Source of the DNA: DAOMOP01 sp035444405
Lineage (GTDB): Bacteria; Pseudomonadota; Gammaproteobacteria; Burkholderiales; Rhodocyclaceae
Direction: 5' to 3'
Length of the DNA stretch: 29,590 bases
Assembly (NCBI GenBank): GCA_035444405.1
Contig: DAOMOP010000031.1
Span: 1 to 29,590, forward strand
Shown here: in pieces, positions 8,149-16,314 of the stretch
How positions within the stretch are numbered: the first letter of the stretch is position 1
Layout of the letters: each line of letters begins with the position of its first letter
Translations under genes and position numbers: made by a program
The notes under the pieces: model-generated
Databases searched by the model: none
Seen by the model: only the letters and a program-made list of their open reading frames with translations
What the model was told of the DNA's origin: nothing

Positions 8149-8952
8149 ATGGAAAACTGCGTCATCGTTCCGGTGGACGATTCTCACCGTTCGCTCGATG
8201 CCCTGATCGCCGGGCAGGCGCTCGCCGGGCAGCTGGGTCTGCGCCTGCATCTGGTGTCGGTCGTCGCGCGCCAGGACGAGGTCGGTGCGCGCCGCAACGC
8301 GATCTGCGACGCGATCGAGGAGCTCGACGCCGACATCACGGTACTCGCCGACGCCGCGCCTGCCGAGGCGCTGCTGCGGGTGCTCGGCGAAGGCAGCGGC
8401 AACGTCTGCTGCATGGCCACCCATGCCCGCGGCGCGATCTCCGAGATGGCGCTGGGCAGCGTGGCACGGCAGATCGTGCAGCGACACGACGGGCCGGTCG
8501 TGCTGGTCGGCCCCCGACATGCACGCAAGTGGCGCGGCCCGATCGGCTCGGTCCTGGTGTGCGTGGACGGCTCGCCGTTGTCCGAGCAGGCCCTGGCGCC
8601 GGCGGCCGGCTTCGCCGCGCGGCTCAAGGCGACGCTGCAGCTCACACAGGTGCTCGAGCCCGAGGCGGCGCGCATGAGCGACAACGGAGACACCGGAGAA
8701 TGGGTGTATCTGCGCCGTCTGCACGATCAGCTGCGCCACGAGCAGGGCATCGGCGCGGAATGGGAGGTGCTGCACGGCAACGACCCGGCCGATGCGATCA
8801 CCTCGTATGCGGATGCCCAGCCGGGCGCGTTGATCGTCCTGACCAGCCACGGGCGATCGGGCCTGAATCGGCTCGTGATGGGCAGCGTCGCGCAGAGCAT
8901 CGTGCGGGCGAGCGCGAGTCCGGTCTGGATCGTGCGGCCGCAATCCGCCTGA
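8149..8952 (+). CDS. Universal stress protein, two tandem Usp domains
   Basis: The 267-residue protein holds two Usp domains. Domain 1 (about 1-125) starts with CVIVPVDDSHRSLDA and ends with THARGAISEMALGSVARQIV. Domain 2 (about 130-267) starts SVLVCVDGSPLSEQAL and ends SHGRSGLNRLVMGSVAQSIV. The GxxG-x-GS nucleotide-binding pattern is well kept in domain 2 and less so in domain 1. Such proteins bind ATP or adenylated ligands and act in stress or anaerobic survival. The start has a GAGGAG site 8 nt upstream; the frame is open 22 codons further upstream, without a better site. It follows the carrier gene by 97 nt. Confidence 0.88.
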   Translation: MENCVIVPVDDSHRSLDALIAGQALAGQLGLRLHLVSVVARQDEVGARRNAICDAIEELDADITVLADAAPAEALLRVLGEGSGNVCCMATHARGAISEMALGSVARQIVQRHDGPVVLVGPRHARKWRGPIGSVLVCVDGSPLSEQALAPAAGFAARLKATLQLTQVLEPEAARMSDNGDTGEWVYLRRLHDQLRHEQGIGAEWEVLHGNDPADAITSYADAQPGALIVLTSHGRSGLNRLVMGSVAQSIVRASASPVWIVRPQSA

Positions 8953-9134
8953 GAGCCGATGCGTCGGTCCGGCCGTGCGCGCACGCGTCGGTCAGGGCGA
9001 GGCGAGCGGGCGGCCTGTACTAGAATGGAAGTTCTAAGGGTGCGCTGCGCGCGAGGCGCACGAGACCGGAGCCGCGGTCGGCATGAGCGCGCCAGCGGTG
9101 CGGGCCCGTGTGTGACGCGGAGGCGGCGTGCCGA

Positions 9135-9788
9135 ATGCGATCGATGGCCATGACCGACTCTCGATGGCGCCAGGGGGCGGACATCGTGTCGATGTTTCCG
9201 ACCCTGGTGTGGAAGATTCAGCTCGACGACGCGGTGCGCGACGCGGTTGCGGCGCAGGTTCTCGGCTTGCTTGAGACGTTGCGCGAAGGCGAGCCACCGC
9301 TCGCGTGCGGACAAGGCTGGCAGTCGGAGCGCGCGCTGCACCGCCACGAGGCGCTCGGCGAACTGGTCGGGTATGTCGAGGCGGCGATGGGATCGGTGCT
9401 GCGTTTCCTGCGCATCGGCGCCGACGCGTTCAAGATTACCGGCTGCTGGGCCACCGTGCTCGCGCCCGGCGGGCAACACCGTCTGCACAGCCATCCGAAC
9501 AACTACCTGAGCGCGGTCTATTACCTGCGCACGGCGGCGGGTGCCGACACGGTGAACTTCCACGACCCGCGCGCGCAGACCGGCGTCATCCGCCCGCCAG
9601 TCGTCGAACTGACCGCGGCCAACACCGACCAGGTCGTCGTGCGAGTGGCCGATGGCATGCTGCTCGTGTTTCCGGCATGGCTCGCCCACTCGGTGGACGC
9701 GAACGGCAGCGAGCGCGAGCGCATCAGCATCAGCTTCAACATGATGTTCTCGGACTTCACGACGACGCTCGCGAAGCCATTGTGGTGA
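9135..9788 (+). CDS. Putative 2OG-Fe(II) oxygenase (PF13759 type)
   Basis: The protein (217 residues from this start) contains MFPTLVWKIQL near its N-terminus, then HRLHSHPNNYLSAVYYLRT, NFHDPRAQ, and FPAWLAHSVDANGSERERISISFN. These are the metal-binding and 2-oxoglutarate-binding regions of the 2OG-FeII_Oxy_5 group; the His residues of the first and third segments and the final Arg are the likely ligands. Substrates of this group are unknown. The start is uncertain: ATGs at 9135, 9144 and 9150 and a GTG at 9108 are all in frame; I prefer 9135 because GGAGG lies 11 nt upstream. The gene stands alone between the stress protein and the MerR regulator. Confidence 0.72.
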   Translation: MRSMAMTDSRWRQGADIVSMFPTLVWKIQLDDAVRDAVAAQVLGLLETLREGEPPLACGQGWQSERALHRHEALGELVGYVEAAMGSVLRFLRIGADAFKITGCWATVLAPGGQHRLHSHPNNYLSAVYYLRTAAGADTVNFHDPRAQTGVIRPPVVELTAANTDQVVVRVADGMLLVFPAWLAHSVDANGSERERISISFNMMFSDFTTTLAKPLW

Positions 9789-9891
9789 AACGCCGTGCCC
9801 GGGCGGGGCACGACGTGCGGCGCCACGATGAATCTGATCGATGAGGAAGGAGCGGTCGCAGGAAAAACCGGACAGGCGTGACAGGTTTAAC

Positions 9892-9919
9892 TTGACGTTT
9901 ACGTCACCGTCAATATCAT
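9892..9919 (+). promoter_or_regulatory. merR promoter with ACGT-repeat operator (site 1)
   Basis: A -35-like TTGACG (9892-9897) and a -10-like TATCAT (9914-9919, 5 of 6 to consensus) are 16 nt apart. Between and overlapping them are half-sites ACGT (9895), ACGT (9901) and a degenerate CCGT (9907), each 6 bp apart; TGACGTTTACGTCA is a near-perfect 14-bp palindrome. The placement suggests autoregulation by the regulator encoded 147 nt downstream. Confidence 0.65.
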
Positions 9920-10065
9920 TGAGCGTTGAAGGCTGTGTCGTGCACGGCGTGCACACGTCTCGCCCGCGCGCATGCGCGGGCGATGCGCCGCAGTCGGCCG
10001 CGCGGGTGCGAAGCGTATGCCCTCCGTGCATCCAGTGTCCACCAATTGGGGTTGTGGAGAGAATC

Positions 10066-10554
10066 ATGTCGAACAGGTCGGCAACATCCACGCTGCGCCC
10101 GGGCAGCTCGACACGTGCGACCACGTATACGATTTCCGAGCTCGCGGACGAATTCAACATCACCACCCGCGCGATCCGCTACTACGAGGACCAGGGCCTG
10201 CTGTCGACGCAGCGCCGCGGCAATCGGCGCATCTACACACGCCGTGACCGCGTGCGCCTGAGCCTGATTCTGCGTGGCAAGCGGCTGGGCTTCAGCCTCA
10301 ACGAGACGCGCGAGCTGTTCGATCTGTACGACAACGCGCCGACCGAAGACGCGCAGATGAGCCAGTTCATGAACCTGCTCGCGCAGCGTCGCGCGCTCCT
10401 GCAGCAGCAGATGCAGGATATCCGCGCGATTCTGAGCGAGATCGAGGTCGCCGAGGCCGACTGCCTGCGCAGCATGTCGCTGCGCAGGCGCAACGCGGCG
10501 GCACAGCGCGCGGCCGGCGAGACGGCCGACGACTCCGCCGCACAGGAGGCCTGA
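10066..10554 (+). CDS. MerR-family transcriptional regulator (LiuR-like)
   Basis: The 162-residue protein has a winged-helix MerR DNA-binding domain at residues 20-88: YTISELADEFNITTRAIRYYEDQGLL, then RRGNRRIYTRRDRVRL and GFSLNETRELFDLYD. A coiled-coil dimerisation helix follows (about 95-135). There is a single cysteine (Cys133), so a metal-thiol sensor of the MerR/CueR kind is unlikely. It resembles LiuR-type regulators, which act on acyl-CoA catabolism and bind ACGT-rich palindromes (recalled family knowledge). The start has a GGAGAG site 5 nt upstream; the frame is open 75 codons more upstream, but that part contains the operator and promoter. It faces the rnf operon convergently. I infer that it controls merR, rnf, nfu, kor and had-bcr; the effector, perhaps an aromatic or alicyclic CoA ester, is unknown. 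Confidence 0.85.
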   Translation: MSNRSATSTLRPGSSTRATTYTISELADEFNITTRAIRYYEDQGLLSTQRRGNRRIYTRRDRVRLSLILRGKRLGFSLNETRELFDLYDNAPTEDAQMSQFMNLLAQRRALLQQQMQDIRAILSEIEVAEADCLRSMSLRRRNAAAQRAAGETADDSAAQEA

Positions 10555-10575
10555 GCCGGGCGCCATCGGCCCGGC
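10555..10575. terminator. GC hairpin directly after merR
   Basis: GCCGGGC (10555-10561) pairs perfectly with GCCCGGC (10569-10575) around a 7-nt loop, starting at the base after the stop codon. A second, imperfect hairpin lies at 10595-10616. Neither has a T-run, so intrinsic termination is doubtful; they sit between the convergent merR and rnfH genes. Confidence 0.35.
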
Positions 10576-10661
10576 GCTGCCGCGCTGCTCGCTGCCGGCC
10601 GGTGCGTACCGGGCCGGAGAGCGGGTGTGACGGTAGTACCTGGCGACGGACTCCCGGGCGT

Positions 10662-10955
10662 TCAGTCTGCGTCTGCGGCTTCGCTGCTGGCGCTCTTCTT
10701 GTTGCGCTTCGGGACGGTCTTGGGGTCGACCACCAGCGGCATGTAGATCTCGATGCGGTCGCCCTCGGCGAGGGGCGTGTCGAGCGGCTTGAGACGCCCG
10801 AAGATACCGACCTTGTTCTGGGCGAGGTCGATGTGCTTGTAGTCGCTGAGCAGGCCCGACCGGACGATCGCCTGCTCGATGGTGCAGCCCTCGGCGACTT
10901 CGAGGTGCCGCCAGGTGGGGCGGTCCGGGTCCGCGAAGCTGATGCTGATTTTCAT
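10662..10955 (-). CDS. rnfH: RnfH-family protein (ubiquitin-like fold)
   Basis: This 97-residue protein carries the RnfH (UPF0125) features: the N-terminal MKISISFADPDRPTWRHLEV, then TIEQAIVRSGLL, LAQNKVGIFGRLKPLDTPL and GDRIEIYMPLVVDPK. The fold is beta-grasp. Its role is not settled; it is often the last gene of rnf operons, as here, and also lies near smpB-ratA in other bacteria. It overlaps rnfE by 4 nt (ATGA). The C-terminal 15 residues are Lys/Ser/Ala-rich and poorly ordered by composition. Confidence 0.88.
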   Translation of the reverse strand: MKISISFADPDRPTWRHLEVAEGCTIEQAIVRSGLLSDYKHIDLAQNKVGIFGRLKPLDTPLAEGDRIEIYMPLVVDPKTVPKRNKKSASSEAADAD

Positions 10956-11638
10956 TTGGCGGTCTCCGTGGCGATCGGGGGCACGGGCTCGGCGGCACGC
11001 GGCTGGCCTGCGCGGGTCAGCCGCTGGCGCGCCGCAACGAGGAAGCCCAGCGCGAGAAAGCCGCCCGGCGGCAGAATCATCAGCAGCACGCCGCGATAGC
11101 CGGGAATCAGCTCGAGCTCGAGAAACGCGAAGGCCTGCCCGAGCAGCAGCGAGGCGTCGGCGAACAGCGTGCCCTGGCCGATCACCTCGCGGCTGCCGCC
11201 CAGCAGCACCAGCGCGAGGGTAAAGCCCAGGCCCATCGCCAGCCCGTCGCTCGCGGCGGCGAGTGGCGAATGCTTGGAGGCGAACGCCTCGGCACGCCCC
11301 ATCACGGCGCAATTGACGACGATCAGCGGAATGAACAGGCCGAGCACCTTGTGCAGCTCGTGCAGCCACGCGTTCATGCCGATGTCGACGAGCGTGACGA
11401 TGGTCGAGATCAGCAGCACATAGATCGGGATGCGCACCTGGCGGTCGATGACGCGGCGGAAGGCGGACACCAGCACGCCGCTCAACACCAGCACCACGGT
11501 GGTCGCCAGCCCCATGCCGAGGCCGTTGGTGGCGTTGCTGGTCACCGCCAGCGCCGGGCACAGCCCGAGCATCTGCGCGAAGACGATGTTGTTGTCCCAC
11601 AGGCCGTCGCGGGTGATGCGGCCGATATCATTCGCCAT
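10952..11638 (-). CDS. rnfE: Rnf complex subunit RnfE (RsxE)
   Basis: The 228-residue membrane protein has about six hydrophobic helices. Diagnostic stretches are NNIVFAQMLGLCPALAVTSNATNGLGMG and VDIGMNAWLHELHKVLGLFIPLIVVNCAVMGRAEAFAS, shared with the homologous RnfA but in the opposite topology. RnfA and RnfE together are thought to hold a membrane-buried iron-sulfur centre through the paired conserved cysteines (here in GLCPA and VNCAV) on the ion- and electron-transfer path. It overlaps rnfG by 11 nt and rnfH by 4 nt, so translation is coupled. Confidence 0.93.
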   Translation of the reverse strand: MANDIGRITRDGLWDNNIVFAQMLGLCPALAVTSNATNGLGMGLATTVVLVLSGVLVSAFRRVIDRQVRIPIYVLLISTIVTLVDIGMNAWLHELHKVLGLFIPLIVVNCAVMGRAEAFASKHSPLAAASDGLAMGLGFTLALVLLGGSREVIGQGTLFADASLLLGQAFAFLELELIPGYRGVLLMILPPGGFLALGFLVAARQRLTRAGQPRAAEPVPPIATETAK

Positions 11639-12368
11639 CGGATCGAGCCTCTGCGGAGTCGGGGGTTGGGGGGGCGTTGTTCACCGCACCGGCCGCCGGG
11701 GCGTCGGAGGCGGCGTCCTCGGGTGCGTCGACGCCGGTCGCGTCGGCGACCAGGGCTGCGGAGTTCTCGGCGAAGAACGTCAGGCTCTCGCGCACGGCGG
11801 CGACGACGGCGCGTGGCGTGATCGTCGCGCCGGCGAACTGGTCGAAGCTGCCGCCGTCCTTGCGCACCGCCCATTCGTGCGGGTTGCCCGCGTCGAGCCG
11901 GCGGCCGTTGAAGCTGCGCATCCAGTCCGATTTGCGGATGTCGATCTTGTCGCCGAGGCCCGGCGTCTCGCTGTGCGAGACGGTGCGTACGCCGAGCACC
12001 CGGCCGTCGCGCGCGATGCCGACCACCAGCGTGATCGGGCCGCCGTAGCCGGCCTCGGTCACCCAGCGATAGGCGACCGCAGTGATGCTGCCATCGCGGC
12101 GTGCGCGATAGGCCGTGAGTGCCGGGGCGCCATCGTCGCGCGCGAGCTCGACCGTGTCGGCGAGCAAATCGTTGTCGTAGAGCTCGGCCGGGATGGTCTG
12201 GGAGATCGTGAACTGCAGGTCCTCGAGCGCACGCTGCGCGATCAGGTCGCGCGTGTGCGCGTGGGCGAGCGCCAGCAGCGCGCTGCAGCCGAGCGCGAAG
12301 GCGCCGAGCAGCAGGCCGGGGCGGGTCGGGCGCGGCTTTGTCGCCGCCGTCTCGATCGGCTCATCCAT
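11628..12368 (-). CDS. rnfG: Rnf complex subunit RnfG, covalent FMN protein
   Basis: The 246-residue protein has one N-terminal transmembrane helix (about residues 18-38) and a periplasmic FMN-binding domain. The flavinylation motif is AGATIT at residues 179-184, with FMN expected on Thr184. Upstream stretches GPITLVVGIARDGRVLGV and SHSETPGLGDKI are typical of RnfG/NqrC. A 45-residue Ala/Asp/Pro-rich tail extends past the domain. RnfG carries electrons between RnfD and the rest of the complex on the outer face. The gene overlaps rnfD by 8 nt and rnfE by 11 nt. Flavinylation needs an ApbE flavin transferase, which is not encoded in this window. Confidence 0.92.
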   Translation of the reverse strand: MDEPIETAATKPRPTRPGLLLGAFALGCSALLALAHAHTRDLIAQRALEDLQFTISQTIPAELYDNDLLADTVELARDDGAPALTAYRARRDGSITAVAYRWVTEAGYGGPITLVVGIARDGRVLGVRTVSHSETPGLGDKIDIRKSDWMRSFNGRRLDAGNPHEWAVRKDGGSFDQFAGATITPRAVVAAVRESLTFFAENSAALVADATGVDAPEDAASDAPAAGAVNNAPPTPDSAEARSDGE

Positions 12369-13449
12369 CGCGCTTCTCCGAAGCTGCGGCGCCGGCCGGA
12401 AGCGGTGCGCCGCTGCGGGTGCGGCCGTAGCGGCGCGGCCGCACGTACTGGTCGATAAGAGGGGTGGCGGCGTTCATCAGCAGGACCGCGAAGGCCACGC
12501 CCTCCGGGTAACCGCCCCAGGTGCGGATCGCGAACACCAGCATGCCGATGCCGGCACCGAAGATCAGGCGGCCGGTCGCCGTGACCGGTGCGCCGACCGG
12601 GTCGGTGGCGATGAAGAAGGCACAGAAGATCGCGCTGCCGGCCATCACATGCACCAGCGGAGAGGCGAAGCGCTGGGCGTCGGCGAGATGGAAGACGGTT
12701 GCGAGCAGCGCGAGCGTGCCGAGGATCGCCAGCGGGATCTGCCACGGCACGATGCGCCGCGCGGTCAGCCACAGCCCGCCGGCGAGCAGCAGCAGCGCCG
12801 AGCTCTCGCCGAGGCTGCCCGGCACCATGCCGAGCGCGAGGGCGACGACGCTGCCCGGCTCGCTCACGCCGCCATCGGCGCCGCGCAACGGTGCGAGCGC
12901 GGTGGCGCCGGTCACGCCGTCGGCGAGCGGCACGGCGCCGAAGGTGATCGCAAGCCCTTCGACGAAGCCGGGCGAGCCGGCCGCGAGCCACGGCTGCGGC
13001 ACCACCCACGCGGTCATCTCGACCGGGAACGACAGCAGCAGCGCGACGCGCGCGAGCATGGCCGGGTTCAGCACGTTCTGGCCCAGCCCGCCGAAGACCT
13101 GCTTGCCGACCACGATCGCGAACGCGGCACCGGCCACGGCGATCCACCACGGAGCCCAGGGCGGCAGGCACAGCGCCAGGATCAGCCCGGTCAGCACCGC
13201 CGAGCCGTCGCTCAGCGTCGCGCGCACGGCGCGGCCGGCCAGCGCGGTGCACGCCGCCTCGGCGAGCATCGCGGCGAGGACGGACAGCACGATCAGGTTG
13301 GCGGCCGGCCAGCCGAACAGCCACACGCCGAAAAGCGTGGCCGGCGACAGCGCGAGGATCACGGTGCGCATCGTATGCGGCACGCTCGCGCTGCCATGCA
13401 CGTGAGGGGCCGACGGCGGCACGCCGTCGGCTCGCGAGGACCAGCTCAT
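12361..13449 (-). CDS. rnfD: Rnf complex subunit RnfD, covalent FMN membrane protein
   Basis: The 362-residue protein has many hydrophobic helices. The FMN attachment motif TGATA lies at residues 180-184 within LADGVTGATALAPL, with Thr183 the expected flavin site. Other family stretches are GGLGQNVLNPAMLARVALLLSFP and the late SAIFCAFFIATDPVGAPVT, GRLIFGAGIGMLVFAIR and YPEGVAFAVLLMNA. The first ~25 residues are a non-family, Ser/Pro-rich extension. It starts inside the rnfC stop (ATGA) and overlaps rnfG by 8 nt. Confidence 0.92.
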   Translation of the reverse strand: MSWSSRADGVPPSAPHVHGSASVPHTMRTVILALSPATLFGVWLFGWPAANLIVLSVLAAMLAEAACTALAGRAVRATLSDGSAVLTGLILALCLPPWAPWWIAVAGAAFAIVVGKQVFGGLGQNVLNPAMLARVALLLSFPVEMTAWVVPQPWLAAGSPGFVEGLAITFGAVPLADGVTGATALAPLRGADGGVSEPGSVVALALGMVPGSLGESSALLLLAGGLWLTARRIVPWQIPLAILGTLALLATVFHLADAQRFASPLVHVMAGSAIFCAFFIATDPVGAPVTATGRLIFGAGIGMLVFAIRTWGGYPEGVAFAVLLMNAATPLIDQYVRPRRYGRTRSGAPLPAGAAASEKRDG

Positions 13450-14897
13450 CGGTCGTTCTCCGTCGAAGTCGCTGCAGGCCGCGGGCGCGAAGCGGCCTTG
13501 GCGGCCGCCTGCTCGGCGAGGCGGCGCTGGCGTGCCTCGGCGAGCGCGCGCGTCGCGTCGGCCTTGCGCTGCGCCTCGCGGCGCGCGTTGATCTCGCCCT
13601 TGGCGTAGTTGAACCAGTGGGCGAGCGGCAGGTGGGCCGGACACACGTAGGCGCAGCAGCCGCAGGACAGGCAGTCGCCCATGCCGAGCTCGGCCGCGTC
13701 GTCGATGCGCCCGGCGCGCACGCGCGCGGCCAGATCGAGCGGCACGAGGCCGACCGGGCAGGCATCGACGCAGCGGCCGCAATGGATGCACGCGCGCTGC
13801 GAAGCCTCGTGCGCCTCGGCCGCGGTCAGCGCGATGATGCCGCTCGTGCCCTTGACGACCGGCACGTCGAGGCCGGGCAGGATCTGGCCCATCATCGGTC
13901 CGCCCATCAGCAGCCGGTGCGGCGTCTGCGTGAAGCCGCCGCAGAAGGCCACCAGATCGGCCACCGGCGTGCCGATCGGCACGACCAGATTGCGCGGGTT
14001 GCGGATCGCGCCGCCACCGACGGTGACCACGCGCGAGACCAGCGGCTTGCCGAAGCGCACGGCGCGGCACACGGCCAGCGCGGTGCCGACGTTGTGGACG
14101 CTGACGCCGATCTCGGCGGCCAGCTTGCCGGCCGGGATCTCGCGCCCGGTCACGGTCTTGACGAGCTGCTTCTCGGAGCCCATCGGATAGCGCGAGGGCA
14201 CGCGCAGCACCGTCACGTCCGGGTGGTCGGCGGCCGCCGCCTGCAGCGCCGCGAGCGCCTCGGGCTTGTTGTCCTCGATCGCGACGCAGCTCGCCTTCGC
14301 GCCCAGCGCGATCGCGATCAGGCGCACGCCGTCGAGCACGTAGCCGGCGCCCTCGCGCATCAGCCGGTCGTCGCAGCTCAGGTAGGGCTCGCACTCGCCG
14401 CCGTTGATGATCAGCGTGTCGATGCGGTGGCGTGCGCCGACGTCGAGCTTGACCGCCGCCGGAAACGTCGCGCCGCCCAGGCCGACGATGCCGGCGGCCT
14501 TGACGCGCGCGGTGATCTCGGCCGGCGTCAGCGCATGCGGGTCGGCCGGCGGATCGGTCGGGATCCAGCGTTCCTCGCCGTCGGATTCGAGCGTGATCGT
14601 CGTCACCGGCAGGCCCGACGGGTGCGGCGCGCGATGATCGCCGATCGCCGAGACCACGCCCGAGGTCGGGGCGTGCACCGGTGCCGACACCGAGCCCTGA
14701 TGGCGCGCGAGGAGCTGCCCCTTCAGTACCCGCTGGCCGACCTCGACCTCGGGTTCGGCCGGCTCGCCGATGTGCTGCTGCAGCGGAATGTACAGCCGCT
14801 TGGGCAGCGGGAGGCGGGCGATCGGATGGCAGTTGGTCGCCGCCTTGTGCGAGGCGGGCTCGACGCCGCCGCGGAAGCGAAACAGTCGGAATTTCAT
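13446..14897 (-). CDS. rnfC: Rnf complex subunit RnfC (NADH/FMN/Fe-S subunit)
   Basis: The 483-residue protein starts MKFRLFRFRGGVEPASHKAAT, the RnfC N-terminal domain. It then shows GIVGLGGATFPAAVK and INGGECEPYLSCDDRLM (flavin/NADH-binding SLBB-related region) and two [4Fe-4S] motifs: Cys370-373-376-380 and Cys409-412-415-419. It is the peripheral subunit that oxidises NADH or accepts electrons from the membrane part. The tail after the clusters is short (about 60 residues), unlike the several-hundred-residue Ala-rich tail of E. coli RsxC. The frame is open far upstream through rnfB; the ATG was set by homology. It starts 5 nt after rnfB and overlaps rnfD by 4 nt. Confidence 0.93.
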   Translation of the reverse strand: MKFRLFRFRGGVEPASHKAATNCHPIARLPLPKRLYIPLQQHIGEPAEPEVEVGQRVLKGQLLARHQGSVSAPVHAPTSGVVSAIGDHRAPHPSGLPVTTITLESDGEERWIPTDPPADPHALTPAEITARVKAAGIVGLGGATFPAAVKLDVGARHRIDTLIINGGECEPYLSCDDRLMREGAGYVLDGVRLIAIALGAKASCVAIEDNKPEALAALQAAAADHPDVTVLRVPSRYPMGSEKQLVKTVTGREIPAGKLAAEIGVSVHNVGTALAVCRAVRFGKPLVSRVVTVGGGAIRNPRNLVVPIGTPVADLVAFCGGFTQTPHRLLMGGPMMGQILPGLDVPVVKGTSGIIALTAAEAHEASQRACIHCGRCVDACPVGLVPLDLAARVRAGRIDDAAELGMGDCLSCGCCAYVCPAHLPLAHWFNYAKGEINARREAQRKADATRALAEARQRRLAEQAAAKAASRPRPAATSTENDR

Positions 14898-14902
14898 CGT
14901 GA

Positions 14903-15439
14903 TCACGCCGCCGCCAGCTCGGGTTTCGCCCAGCGCCAGTTGCGCAGCGTGACCGGGATGGTTTCCATGTCGATGCCGGCGGTCGGGCACACCTCGTGGC
15001 AGGCGCGGCAGCCGATGCAGGCCTCCGTGAGCACGACGTGGAGCTGCTTGCTCGCGCCGACGATCGCATCGGTCGGGCAAGCCTTGATGCAGCGCGTGCA
15101 GCCGATGCACAGCTCGCGACGGATGTGCGCGAGCTCGGGCTCGCGCTCTTCGAAGCTGCCGGCCTCGAGCGTGGTGCCGAGGATCTCGGCGAGCTTCTCG
15201 GCCACTGCGCGCCCGCCCGGCGGGCACAGCGTCACCGGCGCCTCGCCGGCGGCCACCGCGGCGGCGGCCGGACCGCAGCCCGGAAAGCCGCACTGTCCGC
15301 ACTGCGAGCCGGGCAGCACGTCGCTGATGCGTTCGACGATCGGATCTTCATCCGCGGGTTTGAGCAGGCGCGAGGCGAGACCGAGCAGTGCGCCGAGCAC
15401 GGTGCCGAGAACGGCGACGGCGAGTACCGATGCAAACAT
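14903..15439 (-). CDS. rnfB: Rnf complex subunit RnfB (ferredoxin-interacting Fe-S subunit)
   Basis: The 178-residue protein has one N-terminal membrane helix (about residues 3-24), the Fes-type cluster ligands Cys47, Cys50, Cys55 and Cys72 (CGQCGFPGC...LC), and two ferredoxin-type motifs: Cys111-114-117-121 and Cys141-144-147-151, each ending in Pro. It is the entry or exit point for ferredoxin electrons. The ATG has an AGGAGA site upstream; upstream codons in frame are weak. Two 4Fe-4S motifs plus the Fes domain give three expected clusters. It follows rnfA by 49 nt. Confidence 0.93.
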   Translation of the reverse strand: MFASVLAVAVLGTVLGALLGLASRLLKPADEDPIVERISDVLPGSQCGQCGFPGCGPAAAAVAAGEAPVTLCPPGGRAVAEKLAEILGTTLEAGSFEEREPELAHIRRELCIGCTRCIKACPTDAIVGASKQLHVVLTEACIGCRACHEVCPTAGIDMETIPVTLRNWRWAKPELAAA

Positions 15440-15488
15440 GATCCGGGTTCTCCTGAGAGAGTGTCGATTGAGTCCTGGGGCGGGGGCG

Positions 15489-16070
15489 TCAGCGCGTCGG
15501 CAGGCCGGCAAAGCCCATGAACGCGAGCGACAGCAGGCCGGCGGTGATCAGCGCGATCGGCGTGCCGGAGAAGGCCGCCGGCACGTTGCCGAGCGCGATG
15601 CGCTCGCGCAGGCCCGCGTACAGCACGATCACGAGCATGAAGCCGAGCGCCGAGCCCGCGCCGAACAGCAGGCTGTGCAGAAAGCCGCTCTGGTGCTGCA
15701 TGTTCAGCAGCGCGACGCCGAGCACGGCGCAGTTGGTGGTGATCAGCGGCAGGTAGATGCCGAGCGTGCGGTGCAGGGCGGGGCTCGCCTTCTGGATCGC
15801 CATCTCGGTGAACTGCACCACCGCGGCGATGACGAGGATGTAGGTCATGATGCGCAGGTACATCATGTCGAGCGGGCGCAGCAGCGCGTGCTCGACGACC
15901 CAGGTCGCACCCGCCGTGAGGGTCAGCACGAAGGTCGTCGCCAGGCCCATGCCGATGGCGCTGTCGAGCTTGCCGGAGACGCCGACGAACGGACACAGCC
16001 CGAGAAAGCGCGACAGGATGACGTTGTTGACCAGCGCGGTGGCGAGTATCAGTAGCAGGTACTCTCTCAT
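15489..16070 (-). CDS. rnfA: Rnf complex subunit RnfA (RsxA)
   Basis: The 193-residue membrane protein has the family's exact usual length and begins MREYLLLILATALVNNVILSRFLGLCPFVGVS. Other signature stretches are TYILVIAAVVQFTEMAIQKASPALHRTLGIYLPLITTNCAVLG. The conserved cysteines in GLCPF and TNCAV are those proposed to hold the membrane iron-sulfur centre with RnfE. It is the first gene of rnfABCDGEH. Its promoter region holds two ACGT-repeat operators and is shared with the divergent nfu gene. Confidence 0.95.
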   Translation of the reverse strand: MREYLLLILATALVNNVILSRFLGLCPFVGVSGKLDSAIGMGLATTFVLTLTAGATWVVEHALLRPLDMMYLRIMTYILVIAAVVQFTEMAIQKASPALHRTLGIYLPLITTNCAVLGVALLNMQHQSGFLHSLLFGAGSALGFMLVIVLYAGLRERIALGNVPAAFSGTPIALITAGLLSLAFMGFAGLPTR

Positions 16071-16123
16071 CGTCCTTGCGACTCCCTGTTGCGGTGATGT
16101 TTGGTCCGTGTCGATCTTAATGT

Positions 16124-16137
16124 TGACGTGCACGTCA
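16124..16137 (-). promoter_or_regulatory. ACGT-repeat operator near rnfA (site 2)
   Basis: TGACGTGCACGTCA (16124-16137) is a perfect 14-bp palindrome with ACGT half-sites at 16126 and 16132. On the minus strand, a -10-like TAAGAT lies at 16119-16114, 54 nt in front of the rnfA start; no good -35 is seen, which would fit a promoter needing an activator or distorted by MerR binding. It matches the operators before merR, nfu, korA and had. Confidence 0.6.
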
Positions 16138-16149
16138 TCTTAGCGAAAT

Positions 16150-16178
16150 TTGACGTTAACGTAAACGTCCACTAATAT
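16150..16178 (+). promoter_or_regulatory. nfu promoter with ACGT-repeat operator (site 3)
   Basis: TTGACG (16150-16155) and TAATAT (16173-16178) are separated by exactly 17 nt, a good sigma-70 promoter. The spacer and -35 edge hold three ACGT half-sites at 16153, 16159 and 16165, and ACGTTAACGT is a perfect palindrome. Repressor binding here would block RNA polymerase; the spacer is shorter than the 19-20 nt of classical MerR-activated promoters. Confidence 0.65.
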
Positions 16179-16314
16179 CTCTTTCAAGCGCTACATGACT
16201 TTCGTGGAACGCTGCCTGCGGGAAAGACCCGCTCGAGCTTCAGTCGTCGTTCGCGGCTGCTAGACTGCAGGGCTTCGCGACTGCGTCGTAACTCTCCAAC
16301 CGAGGACATCCGAC

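Noticed and set aside
12361..15069. A 902-codon minus-strand frame that could be read as an RnfC-RnfD fusion
   Set aside because: Only its last ~360 codons are rnfD; the upstream part is a wrong-frame reading of rnfC. rnfC and rnfD are separate genes overlapping by 4 nt.
13617..16055. An 812-codon open plus-strand frame opposite rnfC, rnfB and rnfA
   Set aside because: The minus strand carries well-conserved Rnf subunits; the plus-strand translation shows no domain and no ribosome site.
10662..16070. A sodium-pumping NADH:quinone reductase (Nqr) instead of Rnf
   Set aside because: RnfB with its Fes domain and two ferredoxin motifs, the two-cluster RnfC and the rnfH tail gene are Rnf-specific; there is no NqrF.
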